64,000 nucleotides of DNA from DATEPR01 sp036491115 (GTDB taxonomy: Bacteria > Actinomycetota > Actinomycetes > Mycobacteriales > Pseudonocardiaceae), in assembly GCA_036491115.1 (NCBI GenBank), contig DASXCQ010000004.1:84266-148265 (forward strand), in the 5' to 3' direction. Shown here in pieces: positions 25,973 through 35,231 of the stretch; within the stretch, counting starts at the first letter, position 1; each line of letters begins with the position of its first letter. Under the pieces are notes generated by a model. That model did no database searches and was not told where the DNA came from. It was given only the letters and a program-made list of their open reading frames with translations. The position numbers were made by a program, and so were the translations under genes.

Positions 25973-26529
25973 GACTCGACATGACGAGGACCGTGGCAAC
26001 GCTGGCCGCCGTCGCGTGCGGCGTGCTGGTGACCTTGGCGGCCTGCGGGTCGCCCGCCGAGTCCGCGGGCAGCGGCTCCGGGCCGACCATCGGCGTCGCC
26101 GCGCCCAGCGCCGTGGGCAGCGTGCCGGGTGCGGTTCCGGCCACCACACCACCCACCGCCGCGCCGCCCGCCAGCACACCGGAGGTCATCGTCCCGCCCA
26201 CACCGGCCCAGCCGCCGGCGGGTGGCAAGGCGACCACGGTGCCCGGGGGGCAGATCGACGCCAGCCACGTCACATCGCCGCCGAGCGGCGTCCGGGCGGC
26301 CGGCCGCCAGGTCACGTTCAATGCCGGTCAGGCCGGCTGCCAGCAGATCACCGGTCAGGTGGCCGCGCAGACCGCGAAGGCGGTGACCGTGGACGTGATC
26401 ACCACGAACACCAGCCACGGTGGTCAGGTGTGCCCGATGATCGTCCGCCTGGTGCCGGTGACCGTGACGCTGGCCGCGCCGCTGGGCGACCGCACGCTGG
26501 TGTTCCAGCAGGTCATGCGGCACGGCTGA
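25969..26529 (+). CDS. Putative lipoprotein (second of a tandem paralogous pair)
   Basis: 186 residues: signal peptide and lipobox (LVTLAACG), a long Pro/Thr/Ser linker (about residues 30-95) and a C-terminal domain with the cysteine pair AGCQQITGQV and QVCPMIVRLVPVTVTLAAPLGDRTLVFQ. The latter matches SCPMFVRYRPMAVHLAQPLGNRTVTLQ of the preceding gene closely, so the pair arose by duplication. ATG 25969 overlaps the upstream stop. Its 3' end overlaps the convergent hydrolase by 17 bases. Confidence 0.72.
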   Translation: MRLDMTRTVATLAAVACGVLVTLAACGSPAESAGSGSGPTIGVAAPSAVGSVPGAVPATTPPTAAPPASTPEVIVPPTPAQPPAGGKATTVPGGQIDASHVTSPPSGVRAAGRQVTFNAGQAGCQQITGQVAAQTAKAVTVDVITTNTSHGGQVCPMIVRLVPVTVTLAAPLGDRTLVFQQVMRHG

Positions 26530-27193
26530 GGCCGGCCAGCAGCCCGGCCACCAGCGCCGACCTGGCCATGTGCGGGCAGTGGTCCCCGTCGATCTCGATG
26601 GCGGCCACGCCCAGCCGGTCCACGGCAGCCGAGCGCATCCAGGCCGGCGTGAGCGTCCGGTCCTGCAACGGCAGCACGTAGGTCGACGGAATGTCCGGCG
26701 CCGGCCCGGCAGGCTCGCCGTACGCGGCCGTCGGCCGCCACGGCCGCAGCGTGTCCACCGCCCAGCGCAGCGTGGCCAGATCGCAGCCGTGGAACAGGAA
26801 GTAGGCCGATTCGGTCGGGTCGTCGGACTGCCACTGCAGCCACTCCGCGCCGAACATGGTGTCCTGCCCGGCCCGCACCTGGTCCAGCATGCTCGACCCG
26901 CCCGCGAAGTCCGGCACGAAGGCGGCCAGCCACACCAGGTGCGCCGCACCCAGCCGCCTGCCCAGCGCCGAGGCCACCAGCCCACCGCCCGAGTGCGCCA
27001 CCACGACCGGCTCCCGCACGTCGTCGGCCACCTGCCCGGCCGCGATCCGCGCGTAGTCGTCGGCCAGCAGGTCGGGTTCGGCCACCGGCAGGTCGACGGC
27101 GATGGCCCGGTGGCCGCGCCGGGTCAGGTCGTGGGCGACGCGGTCCCAACAGGACGGCGACTGGGTGGTGCCGTGCACCAGGACGAAGTCCAC
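26513..27193 (-). CDS. Alpha/beta hydrolase
   Basis: 226 residues. FVLVHGTTQSPSCWDRVAHDL gives the oxyanion HG motif, the nucleophile elbow is VVAHSGGGLVAS (Ser), and the catalytic histidine is probably in EIDGDHCPHMARSALVAGLL. It resembles the small methylesterase-like hydrolases common in actinomycetes. Substrate unknown. It lies four bases downstream of the fumarase gene on the same strand, so it may be co-transcribed. Confidence 0.8.
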   Translation of the reverse strand: MDFVLVHGTTQSPSCWDRVAHDLTRRGHRAIAVDLPVAEPDLLADDYARIAAGQVADDVREPVVVAHSGGGLVASALGRRLGAAHLVWLAAFVPDFAGGSSMLDQVRAGQDTMFGAEWLQWQSDDPTESAYFLFHGCDLATLRWAVDTLRPWRPTAAYGEPAGPAPDIPSTYVLPLQDRTLTPAWMRSAAVDRLGVAAIEIDGDHCPHMARSALVAGLLAGLSRAA

Positions 27194-27197
27194 GGCG

Positions 27198-28859
<1,662 letters not shown>

Positions 28860-29066
28860 GAGCGTGACGTTACCGGTACGCGGATACCGGAAGGCCGGGC
28901 CGGCCCCCGGCCGTCCCGACCTCCCGTTGCGCGCGGTCGACACTGACCCGCGAAGTCGTATGAGGAAATCTTGAGTACCCCTCAGCCTTGCGTGACTGAA
29001 ATCACAAGTCAACGGGACAATCGGGTGAGGCTGTCGCCGACCGCGGCACACCCGAGCCCGAACGGC

Positions 29067-29100
29067 GACAGGGCCGGTGCCCGAAGGCACCGACCCTGTC
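29067..29100 (-). terminator. Terminator after the sigB-type sigma factor
   Basis: A 15-bp stem (29067-29081 with 29086-29100, one internal mismatch) and a CGAA/TTCG tetraloop, 19 bases past the sigma-factor stop. On the plus side TTGTCGG follows; on the minus side there is no long T-run. Confidence 0.65.
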
Positions 29101-29119
29101 TTGTCGGTTCGACTCGAAT

Positions 29120-30106
29120 TCAGCTCGCGTAGGCGCGGAGGCGTTCCGCGCGGTCGCCCTGGCGCAGCTTGGACATGACCTCGCGCTCGATCTGCCGGAC
29201 CCGCTCCCGGGACAGGCCGAACTGGCGGCCGATCTGGTCCAGCGTCCTGGGCTGGCCGTCGTCCAGGCCGTAGCGCAGCCGGATCACCAACTGCTCGCGG
29301 TCGTCCAGCGTGGCCAGCACCCGGCGCAGGTCGTCCTGCAGCAGGCCGGAGATGACGGCGCTCTCCGCGTCCGTCGCCTCGCCGTCCTCGATGAAGTCGC
29401 CCAGCGGGGCGTCCTCGTCGCTGCCGACCGGCATGTCCAGGCTCACCGGGTCGCGGGCATGGTCGAGCAGGTCGGCGACCTTCTCCGCGGTCAGCCCGAC
29501 CTCCTTGCCCAGCTCCTCGTTGGTGGCCTCGCGGCCGAGCTGCTGGTGCAGGTCGCGCTTGATCCTGGCCAGCTTGTTCACCTGTTCGACCAGGTGGACG
29601 GGCAGCCGGATGGTGCGGCTCTGGTCGGCCATCCCCCTGGTGATGGCCTGACGGATCCACCACGTGGCGTACGTGGAGAACTTGTAGCCCTTGGCGTAGT
29701 CGAACTTCTCCACCGCGCGGATCAGACCCAGGTTCCCCTCCTGGATCAGGTCGAGCAGCGGCATGCCGCGGCCCGTGTAGCGCTTGGCCAGCGACACGAC
29801 GAGCCGGAGGTTCGCCTCGAGCAGGTGGTTCTTCGCGACTTGGCCGTCGCGCACCAGTGCGGACAGCTCCTCGCGCCGCTTCGGCGGCAGCTTCTTGGCG
29901 GTCTCCATCATGTGCTGCGCGAACACACCGGCCTCAATGCGCTTGGCCAGTTCTACTTCCTGTGCCGCGGTCAGCAGGGCCGTCTTCCCGATACCATTGA
30001 GGTACACACGAACCAGGTCCGCCGCGGGGCCCTGCGCGTCGAGGTCGGCTGCCTCGGGCACGACGAACTCCGGAGCTTCACGTTCGATGGTCTGCGGGAC
30101 GGTCAC
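29120..30106 (-). CDS. sigB: RNA polymerase sigma factor, SigB type (group 2, principal-like)
   Basis: 328 residues. It has region 1.2 (DLVRVYLNGIGKTALLTAAQEVELAKRIEAG), region 2 (NHLLEANLRLVVSLAKRYTGRGMPLLDLIQEGNLGLIRAVEKFDYAKGYKFSTYATWWIRQAI), region 3 and region 4 (REQLVIRLRYGLDDGQPRTLDQIGRQFGLSRERVRQIEREVMSKLR). It lacks the long N-terminal extension of the SigA in this window, so it is the non-essential principal-like paralog used in stress and stationary phase. GTG 30106 has GGGGGAGGGAG upstream. The ideR-sigB-sigA proximity recalls mycobacteria. Confidence 0.92.
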   Translation of the reverse strand: MTVPQTIEREAPEFVVPEAADLDAQGPAADLVRVYLNGIGKTALLTAAQEVELAKRIEAGVFAQHMMETAKKLPPKRREELSALVRDGQVAKNHLLEANLRLVVSLAKRYTGRGMPLLDLIQEGNLGLIRAVEKFDYAKGYKFSTYATWWIRQAITRGMADQSRTIRLPVHLVEQVNKLARIKRDLHQQLGREATNEELGKEVGLTAEKVADLLDHARDPVSLDMPVGSDEDAPLGDFIEDGEATDAESAVISGLLQDDLRRVLATLDDREQLVIRLRYGLDDGQPRTLDQIGRQFGLSRERVRQIEREVMSKLRQGDRAERLRAYAS

Positions 30107-30401
30107 TGTGCTCCCTCCCCCTGTTGTTGCGGGTGCGTGCGGGCGCGTCACTTGCCGGGCGACGGTGCGCGGCGCGCCGTGCGGCTCCGCTACCCGCCGG
30201 TTCCCCCGCGGGACGCTTCGCTGTTCGGCCTGACACTCTGGGAAACGAGTACGATGGCGATTTCGTTCCCGGCCCTCACACGTCATGACGTCGCGGCTGT
30301 CACACCGGTTGCTCGATCAAACCTGAGCTTTCGCTGAGAGAGCACCTGAACGCCGGGGTCCGCACTTGTGACTACCCCGAGCGAGCGACCGGCAAACCCG
30401 C

Positions 30402-30827
30402 CTAGACCTCCACGAGAACGGTGAACGGTCCGTCGTTGACGCTCTCCACGGCCATCGGCGCCCGGAACCGGCCCGTGGCGACGGTCGCACCTCGCTCCCG
30501 CAACCGGGCCACGACCGTGTCCACCAACGGCTCCGCGAGCTCCGCCGGAGCCGCCGCGGTCCACGATGGACGGCGGCCTTTCCTGGTGTCGCCGTACAAC
30601 GTGAACTGGCTCACCACGAGCAGCGGCGCACCGCTGGTGGCACAGGACTGCTCGTCGCGCAGGATGCGCAGCTCGTGCACCTTCCGCGCCATCGTGTCCG
30701 CCGTGGCGGGTGTGTCGTCCGCGTGCACACCCAGCAGGACGAGCAGGCCGGGCTCGGTGATGGCACCGACGGTCTCGCCGTCGACCGTGACGCTGGCCCT
30801 GGTGACCCGGGCGACGACCGCACGCAT
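30402..30827 (-). CDS. dtd: D-aminoacyl-tRNA deacylase
   Basis: 141 residues, full length. RAVVARVTRASVTVDGETVG at the N-terminus, the catalytic SQFTLYGDTRKGRRPS in the middle and NDGPFTVLVEV at the end. Family members have SQFTL and the Gly-cis-Pro motif in NxGPVT; here Val is replaced by Phe but Gly-Pro is kept. It hydrolyses D-amino acids (and glycine) from mischarged tRNA. Stands alone downstream of the sigB promoter region. Confidence 0.94.
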   Translation of the reverse strand: MRAVVARVTRASVTVDGETVGAITEPGLLVLLGVHADDTPATADTMARKVHELRILRDEQSCATSGAPLLVVSQFTLYGDTRKGRRPSWTAAAPAELAEPLVDTVVARLRERGATVATGRFRAPMAVESVNDGPFTVLVEV

Positions 30828-30916
30828 GGCGGTGATGGTCGCACGGTCATCCGGGTGAGCCTGCCGTCACAGGGCGTGCCAGGCTGTCACTCGATCGGGT
30901 AGCGCGGGAGGGCGCG

Positions 30917-31516
30917 ATGGGCTTTTTCGACGAGGTGCTGCGGACCGACGACCGCCCGGCGGCCCCCGAGTTGCAGACCGTCCGACCAGCCCATCTCGGC
31001 CCGCCGGAGGGTTCGGTGCTGCCCACGGTGCTGCCCTACGTGCGGCTGCTCGGCCGGTCGGACAACGCCCGGATCGCCCTGGTCGGGTTGCGCTGCTGGC
31101 CGGACGGCGTGTCGCTGGACCTGCGGCTGCTGTGCCGGACCCGGCGGTTCCCCCGGCCGCGCCGGGACGGGCAGCAGGCCAACGACTGGTCCTTCCGGTT
31201 CGGCGTGCGCTACGCCGACCGGCGCCGGGTCGCGGTCGGTGAGTTCCCGCCGGAGCGGCGCTCGGTGGCGCGCGGCGCGGACGGCCTGGTGCTGCGGCCG
31301 ACCATCGGCGGTGGCGGCCGGTTCCACCGGCACTGGGACTTCTACCTGTGGCCGCTACCACCCCAGGGCCGGTTGACGCTGGTCGCCGACTGGCCAGCGG
31401 AGGACATCCCGGAGACGTTCACCGAACTGGACGCGGGCGAGATTCGGGCCGCGGCCGCACGGGCCGTGGTGGTATGGCGCGATCTACCGGTCGCCGAACC
31501 GACCGCGGGTGGTTAG
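30917..31516 (+). CDS. Conserved actinobacterial hypothetical protein
   Basis: 199 residues, soluble, with no signal peptide. It is beta-rich, with WSFRFGVRYADRRRV, a glycine loop TIGGGGRFHRHWDFYLWPLPPQGRLTLVADWPAEDIPET and a helical end (DAGEIRAAAARAVVVW). The pattern of W/Y-rich strands resembles immunity-like or DUF families but I do not recognise it. ATG 30917 with GGGAGGGCG upstream. Followed 60 bases later by the DUF3099 gene. Confidence 0.65.
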   Translation: MGFFDEVLRTDDRPAAPELQTVRPAHLGPPEGSVLPTVLPYVRLLGRSDNARIALVGLRCWPDGVSLDLRLLCRTRRFPRPRRDGQQANDWSFRFGVRYADRRRVAVGEFPPERRSVARGADGLVLRPTIGGGGRFHRHWDFYLWPLPPQGRLTLVADWPAEDIPETFTELDAGEIRAAAARAVVVWRDLPVAEPTAGG

Positions 31517-31576
31517 TCCCCGGCGATCCTGTCAATCCGGTGAGTACGGTGGGACGATGAGCGCGGAGGTGGTGTC

Positions 31577-31894
31577 GTGAAGGATCACGAGGACGGCATC
31601 CCGGTATTGATCACCGAGGCCGCCCCTTCCCATGACGACCAGCAGGCCCTCCGCAAGCGCCGATACACCATCATGATGTTGAGCCGCATCCCGTTCCTGA
31701 TCCTGGCGGGCGTGTTCTACCAGACCTGGTGGCTGGCGGTCCTGTGCATCGCCGTGTCGATCCCGCTGCCGTGGATCGCCGTCCTGATCGCCAACGATCG
31801 GCCGGCCCGCAAGGCGGAGCACCCGAACTGGTTCCACCGCAGGACGACGGTCCGCGAACTGGAACGCAAGGGTCACCCGGTCATCGACGCCTGA
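31577..31894 (+). CDS. DUF3099 membrane protein
   Basis: 105 residues. PVLITEAAPSHDDQQALRKRRYTIMMLSRIPFLILAGVFY and two membrane helices (IPFLILAGVFYQTWW; LAVLCIAVSIPLPWIAVLIAN) are the DUF3099 family, known only from actinobacteria. Function unknown. Start GTG 31577. Its last 14 bases overlap the end of the convergent psuK gene. Confidence 0.8.
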   Translation: MKDHEDGIPVLITEAAPSHDDQQALRKRRYTIMMLSRIPFLILAGVFYQTWWLAVLCIAVSIPLPWIAVLIANDRPARKAEHPNWFHRRTTVRELERKGHPVIDA

Positions 31895-32759
31895 CCGGCG
31901 GCTGCGCGCCGACGAACCGCACGGCAGCACTGCCCGCCGTCACTCCCGCCCGCAGCGCCTCCCGTGGGCTCGACCCGGCCAGCCGGGCGTGCAGCAGCGC
32001 CGCGTTGAACGCGTCACCGGCACCGGTCGTGTCGACGCACTCCACCCGCTCGGCCGGTTCGGTCAGCACCCCGTCGTCGTCGACCCAGCTGGCGCCGGCA
32101 GCACCCCTGGTCACGGCCACCGCGCCGACCGCGTCCAGCAGCGCGGTGGCCGACTCCGGCTCGGGCGACCCGGTCAGCGTGACCAGTTCGTCGGCGTTGG
32201 GCAGCAACAGGTCGACTCCGCGCACCAGGTCGAGAAAGCCCGCCGGGTCGGTGATCGGCACGACGCCCTGCGGGTCGACCGATGTGGTCAGCCCGGCGTC
32301 GCGGGCGGCGGCCAGCATCGCCGTGCCGGCCGGGCGGGACGCCGGGTCGAGCAGGACGTAGCCGGACAGGTGCAGATGGCGGGCGTCGGCCAGCGGTCCC
32401 GGCGGCAGATCGGCCGGCCGCAGCCGCCTGCCGGCTCCCCGGTCGGACAGCATGGCCCGCTGCCCGTGGCCGTCGACCAGCACGACCACCCAGCAGGTGC
32501 CGGCCTCCGGGTCGACCGCCAGCACGCACTCCACGCCGGCCGCCGTGAGCTCGCCCGCCACCAGCCGGCCGGCCGGATCGTCGCCGACCCGGCCGACCAG
32601 CGTCGGGGTCGCGCCGAGCCGGGCCAGCCACGCACACGTGTTCGCGCCCGCGCCGCCGATCGCGGTCCGCACGTCGGCCGGCTGGTCGGTGCCCGGCGTG
32701 ATCGGCTTGGTGTGCCGGACGAGGACGTCCATGCCGGCGTCGCCGACCACGACGATCAC
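31881..32759 (-). CDS. psuK: PfkB-family carbohydrate kinase, probable pseudouridine kinase
   Basis: 292 residues. Ribokinase fold: GGAGANTCAWLARLG for sugar binding, the anion-hole/catalytic motif DTTGAGDAFNAALL near the end. The start GTG 32759 overlaps the psuG stop by four bases, and that pairing is the reason for calling pseudouridine kinase rather than ribokinase. It would phosphorylate pseudouridine for cleavage by PsuG. Confidence 0.8.
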   Translation of the reverse strand: MIVVVGDAGMDVLVRHTKPITPGTDQPADVRTAIGGAGANTCAWLARLGATPTLVGRVGDDPAGRLVAGELTAAGVECVLAVDPEAGTCWVVVLVDGHGQRAMLSDRGAGRRLRPADLPPGPLADARHLHLSGYVLLDPASRPAGTAMLAAARDAGLTTSVDPQGVVPITDPAGFLDLVRGVDLLLPNADELVTLTGSPEPESATALLDAVGAVAVTRGAAGASWVDDDGVLTEPAERVECVDTTGAGDAFNAALLHARLAGSSPREALRAGVTAGSAAVRFVGAQPPVRRR

Positions 32760-33661
32760 GGGCGCGCCAGCGCGACGGCCACCTCGGCGGCCAGGGCGGC
32801 GTTGGACACGACAAGTTCCTCGTTGGTGTCGATGCTGGCGCCCTCGCTGGCGGTGTGGAAATGCTCCAGCAGCGCGGGTGTCACGTCCTTGCCGCGGATG
32901 CCCGCCTCGGCCAGGTGGGCCAGGCCCTCGGTGAGCAGTCGGTCGTGCAGGTCGCGGTCCAGTTCGTGCCCGGCCGGCACCGGGTTGGCCAGTACCGCGC
33001 CGCCGTCGGCATGGTCGCGGTGCGCGGCGAACACGGCGGCGGCAGTGGCCGGGTCGTCGGCCCGCCACGGCACGTCGTAGCCGGAGTCGCGCAGGTAGAA
33101 GGCGGGGAAGCGGTCGGTCCGGTAGCCCAGCACCGGCACCGACCGGGTCTCCAGCAGTTCCAGCGTGGCGCCGATGTCCAGCACCGACTTCACACCGGAG
33201 CAGACCACCATGATCCGCGTCGTGGCCAGGACGTCCAGGTCCGCGGATACGTCCCAGCTGTCTCGGGCGCCCCGGTGCACGCCGCCCAGCCCGCCGGTGG
33301 CGAACAGCCGGATGCCGCGTGCGGTGGCGAGCACGGCGGTCGCGGCGACCGTGGTGGCGCCGCTGCGGCCCAGCGCGGTGGCCGGCCCGAGATCGCGGCG
33401 GGACAGCTTCACCAGCCCGGCGGCCGGGTCGCACACCCTGGCCAGCTCGGCAGCGGACAGCCCGACCGTCGGACCGCCGTCCAGCACGGCGACGGTGGCG
33501 GGCACGGCGCCGTGCTCCCGGACCGTCGCCTCCAGGCGCCGCCCGACGCGCTCGTTGCGGCCCGGTGGCAGGCCGTGGGCCAGCAGGGTGCTCTCCAGGG
33601 CGACGACCGGTCGCCCCTCGGCGATCGCATCGGCGACTTCGTCGGATACACGTGTGGTCAC
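32756..33661 (-). CDS. psuG: Pseudouridine-5'-phosphate glycosidase
   Basis: 301 residues. Very typical: RPVVALESTLLAHGLPPGRNERVGRRLEATVREHGAVPATVAVLDG, LSRRDLGPATALGRSGATTVAATAVLA, FATGGLGGVHRGARDSWDVSADL and VCSGVKSVLDIGATLELLETRSVPVLGY. It splits pseudouridine 5'-phosphate to uracil and ribose 5-phosphate, salvaging RNA breakdown products. GTG 33661 starts nine bases from the divergent DUF3039 gene. It overlaps psuK at its end. Confidence 0.95.
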   Translation of the reverse strand: MTTRVSDEVADAIAEGRPVVALESTLLAHGLPPGRNERVGRRLEATVREHGAVPATVAVLDGGPTVGLSAAELARVCDPAAGLVKLSRRDLGPATALGRSGATTVAATAVLATARGIRLFATGGLGGVHRGARDSWDVSADLDVLATTRIMVVCSGVKSVLDIGATLELLETRSVPVLGYRTDRFPAFYLRDSGYDVPWRADDPATAAAVFAAHRDHADGGAVLANPVPAGHELDRDLHDRLLTEGLAHLAEAGIRGKDVTPALLEHFHTASEGASIDTNEELVVSNAALAAEVAVALARP

Positions 33662-33670
33662 GGTGGCATC

Positions 33671-33928
33671 ATGAAGGGCGTGAGTACGCAGACGCTGCCC
33701 GAGGTCGACACCCGCCCGGAGGGCACCGACACCACCGGTGACGACGCGCCGAAGATGTTCCACTACGTGCGCAAGAACAAGATCGCGGAGAGCGCGGTCA
33801 TGGGCACGCACGTGGTGGCCCTGTGTGGTGAGGTGTTCCCGGTGACGAAGTCCCCCAAGCCGGGTTCGCCGGTCTGCCCCGACTGCAAGCGCATCTTCCA
33901 GCGCATGCCGGGCGGCGGCAAGGACTGA
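33671..33928 (+). CDS. DUF3039 protein (putative zinc-binding)
   Basis: 85 residues. FHYVRKNKIAESAVMGTHVVALCGEVFPVTKSPKPGSPVCPDCKRIFQRM has H, C and CPDC positions fit for one zinc. DUF3039 is a small actinobacterial family of unknown function. ATG 33671, or a GTG at 33680, starts only 9-18 bases from the psuG start on the other strand. Confidence 0.82.
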   Translation: MKGVSTQTLPEVDTRPEGTDTTGDDAPKMFHYVRKNKIAESAVMGTHVVALCGEVFPVTKSPKPGSPVCPDCKRIFQRMPGGGKD

Positions 33929-34064
33929 CCTGAGACCCGACCAGCGTGGTCGATGCCGCCTCACTCGGTGCGCCTGCCTGTGGCAGGGTGTCGCTCCCAG
34001 CGCTTTGCTGCGCCGTTGAGTGATCGAGCGCCTCGACCGCGAACTCGATCACGCTTCCCGATTG

Positions 34065-35123
34065 TCACGACTCGCCGGAACGGTCCGGCGGGTCTGCCGG
34101 CTTCTCGCCGGCCGGCTCGTCCTTGGTCGGCTCGCCGTCCGCCTTCGGCTCGGATTGGGATTCGGCGGATTCTGGCTCGGCGGCGTCGGTTTTCGCCGGT
34201 TCGAGCTTGCGCCAGCGGTGGCGCTGGGTGAACCTGGCAGGCCACATCTCCTGGATGGCGCTGTTGAAGTAGGCGCCGACCACGATCGCCAGGCCGATGA
34301 AGAACGTGAACAGCAGGAACGCGATCGGCGCGGCCAGGGCACCGTAGGTGTAGCCGGTGCGGCCGATGGCCAGCAGGTAGACGCGGATGCCGATGCTGGC
34401 CAACAGGAAGACCGCCATGGCCAGCGCGGCGCCGGGCAGGCCGCGGTACCAGGGCAGTTTGCGCGGCAGGGCCAGCCGGTACAGGGTGGCCAGCGCGACC
34501 ATCAGCAGGACGGCGACCACCGGGTAGTAGAAGATGCCGATGACGTCGGAGATGTTGTCCCGCCACGCGGACGGGAACACCTTGGGCAGGAAGTTCGGGC
34601 CCAGGGCCAGTACCGGCAGGCCGATCACCGCCAGCACCAGCCCCACCAGGTAGAGCAGCAGCGCGAAGATCCGTTGCCACACCTCGTTGCGCACGCCGTA
34701 CTGGCCGTACGCCACCGTGATCGCGTCCACGAACGACGCCATCGCCGACGAACCGGCCCACAGTGCGATCAGGAAGCCGATCGAGGCCACCTCGGCCTGT
34801 GCCTTGGTGAGGATGTCGGCGACCGTCGGCGCGATGATCGTGTCGACCACGTTGGTGCTGAACACGGTGCGGCAGAAGGCGATGATGTTCTGCTGCACCG
34901 ACGTGACCAGACCCTGGCCGAACCAGTCACCGAGGAAGCCGACACAGCCGAGCAGGCCCAGCAGCAGCGGCGGCAGGGACAGTGTCTGCCAGTAGGCGGC
35001 CTCGGCGGCCTCGGAGAAGATGTTGCCGTGCCACGCCTTGGCCAGCGTTCGCTTCACCAGCGGCCACGTGCCCCGCTTGGCTGGTGGGGCCGGCTGGGCG
35101 TCGGCGTCCGGCTGTGCACTCAT
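34065..35123 (-). CDS. YihY/virulence-factor BrkB-family membrane protein
   Basis: 352 residues. An Ala/Pro N-terminus is followed by the family entry (NIFSEAAEAAYWQTLSLPPLLLGLLGCVGFLG), six hydrophobic helices, the LWAGSSAMASFVDAITVAYG segment and a late YTYGALAAPIAFLLFTFFIGLAIVVGAYFNSAIQ. A charged Glu/Ala/Pro tail of about 55 residues ends it. The family is often mis-called ribonuclease BN and its role is unclear. ATG 35123 (MSAQPD) chosen; ATG 35138 adds five residues. Confidence 0.85.
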   Translation of the reverse strand: MSAQPDADAQPAPPAKRGTWPLVKRTLAKAWHGNIFSEAAEAAYWQTLSLPPLLLGLLGCVGFLGDWFGQGLVTSVQQNIIAFCRTVFSTNVVDTIIAPTVADILTKAQAEVASIGFLIALWAGSSAMASFVDAITVAYGQYGVRNEVWQRIFALLLYLVGLVLAVIGLPVLALGPNFLPKVFPSAWRDNISDVIGIFYYPVVAVLLMVALATLYRLALPRKLPWYRGLPGAALAMAVFLLASIGIRVYLLAIGRTGYTYGALAAPIAFLLFTFFIGLAIVVGAYFNSAIQEMWPARFTQRHRWRKLEPAKTDAAEPESAESQSEPKADGEPTKDEPAGEKPADPPDRSGES

Positions 35124-35231
35124 GGTGGTGTCCAGCATGCTGCATCCGGAGTTGATCGCGTCGCACGAGGGGCGGCGTGCCCCGGCCGGTTAGACTGCTG
35201 GTCCGCCGGCACCGGGGAGAAGGGGGAGTCC

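Noticed and set aside
28860..29663. N-terminal extension of fumarase up to 29663
   Set aside because: The class I family begins at the MTATPLF start at 28859, and the extension overlaps the sigB gene and its terminator in a shadow frame.
31881..32759. Ribokinase as the identity of the PfkB kinase
   Set aside because: The four-base overlap with psuG makes pseudouridine kinase much more likely, though sequence alone does not exclude another sugar.
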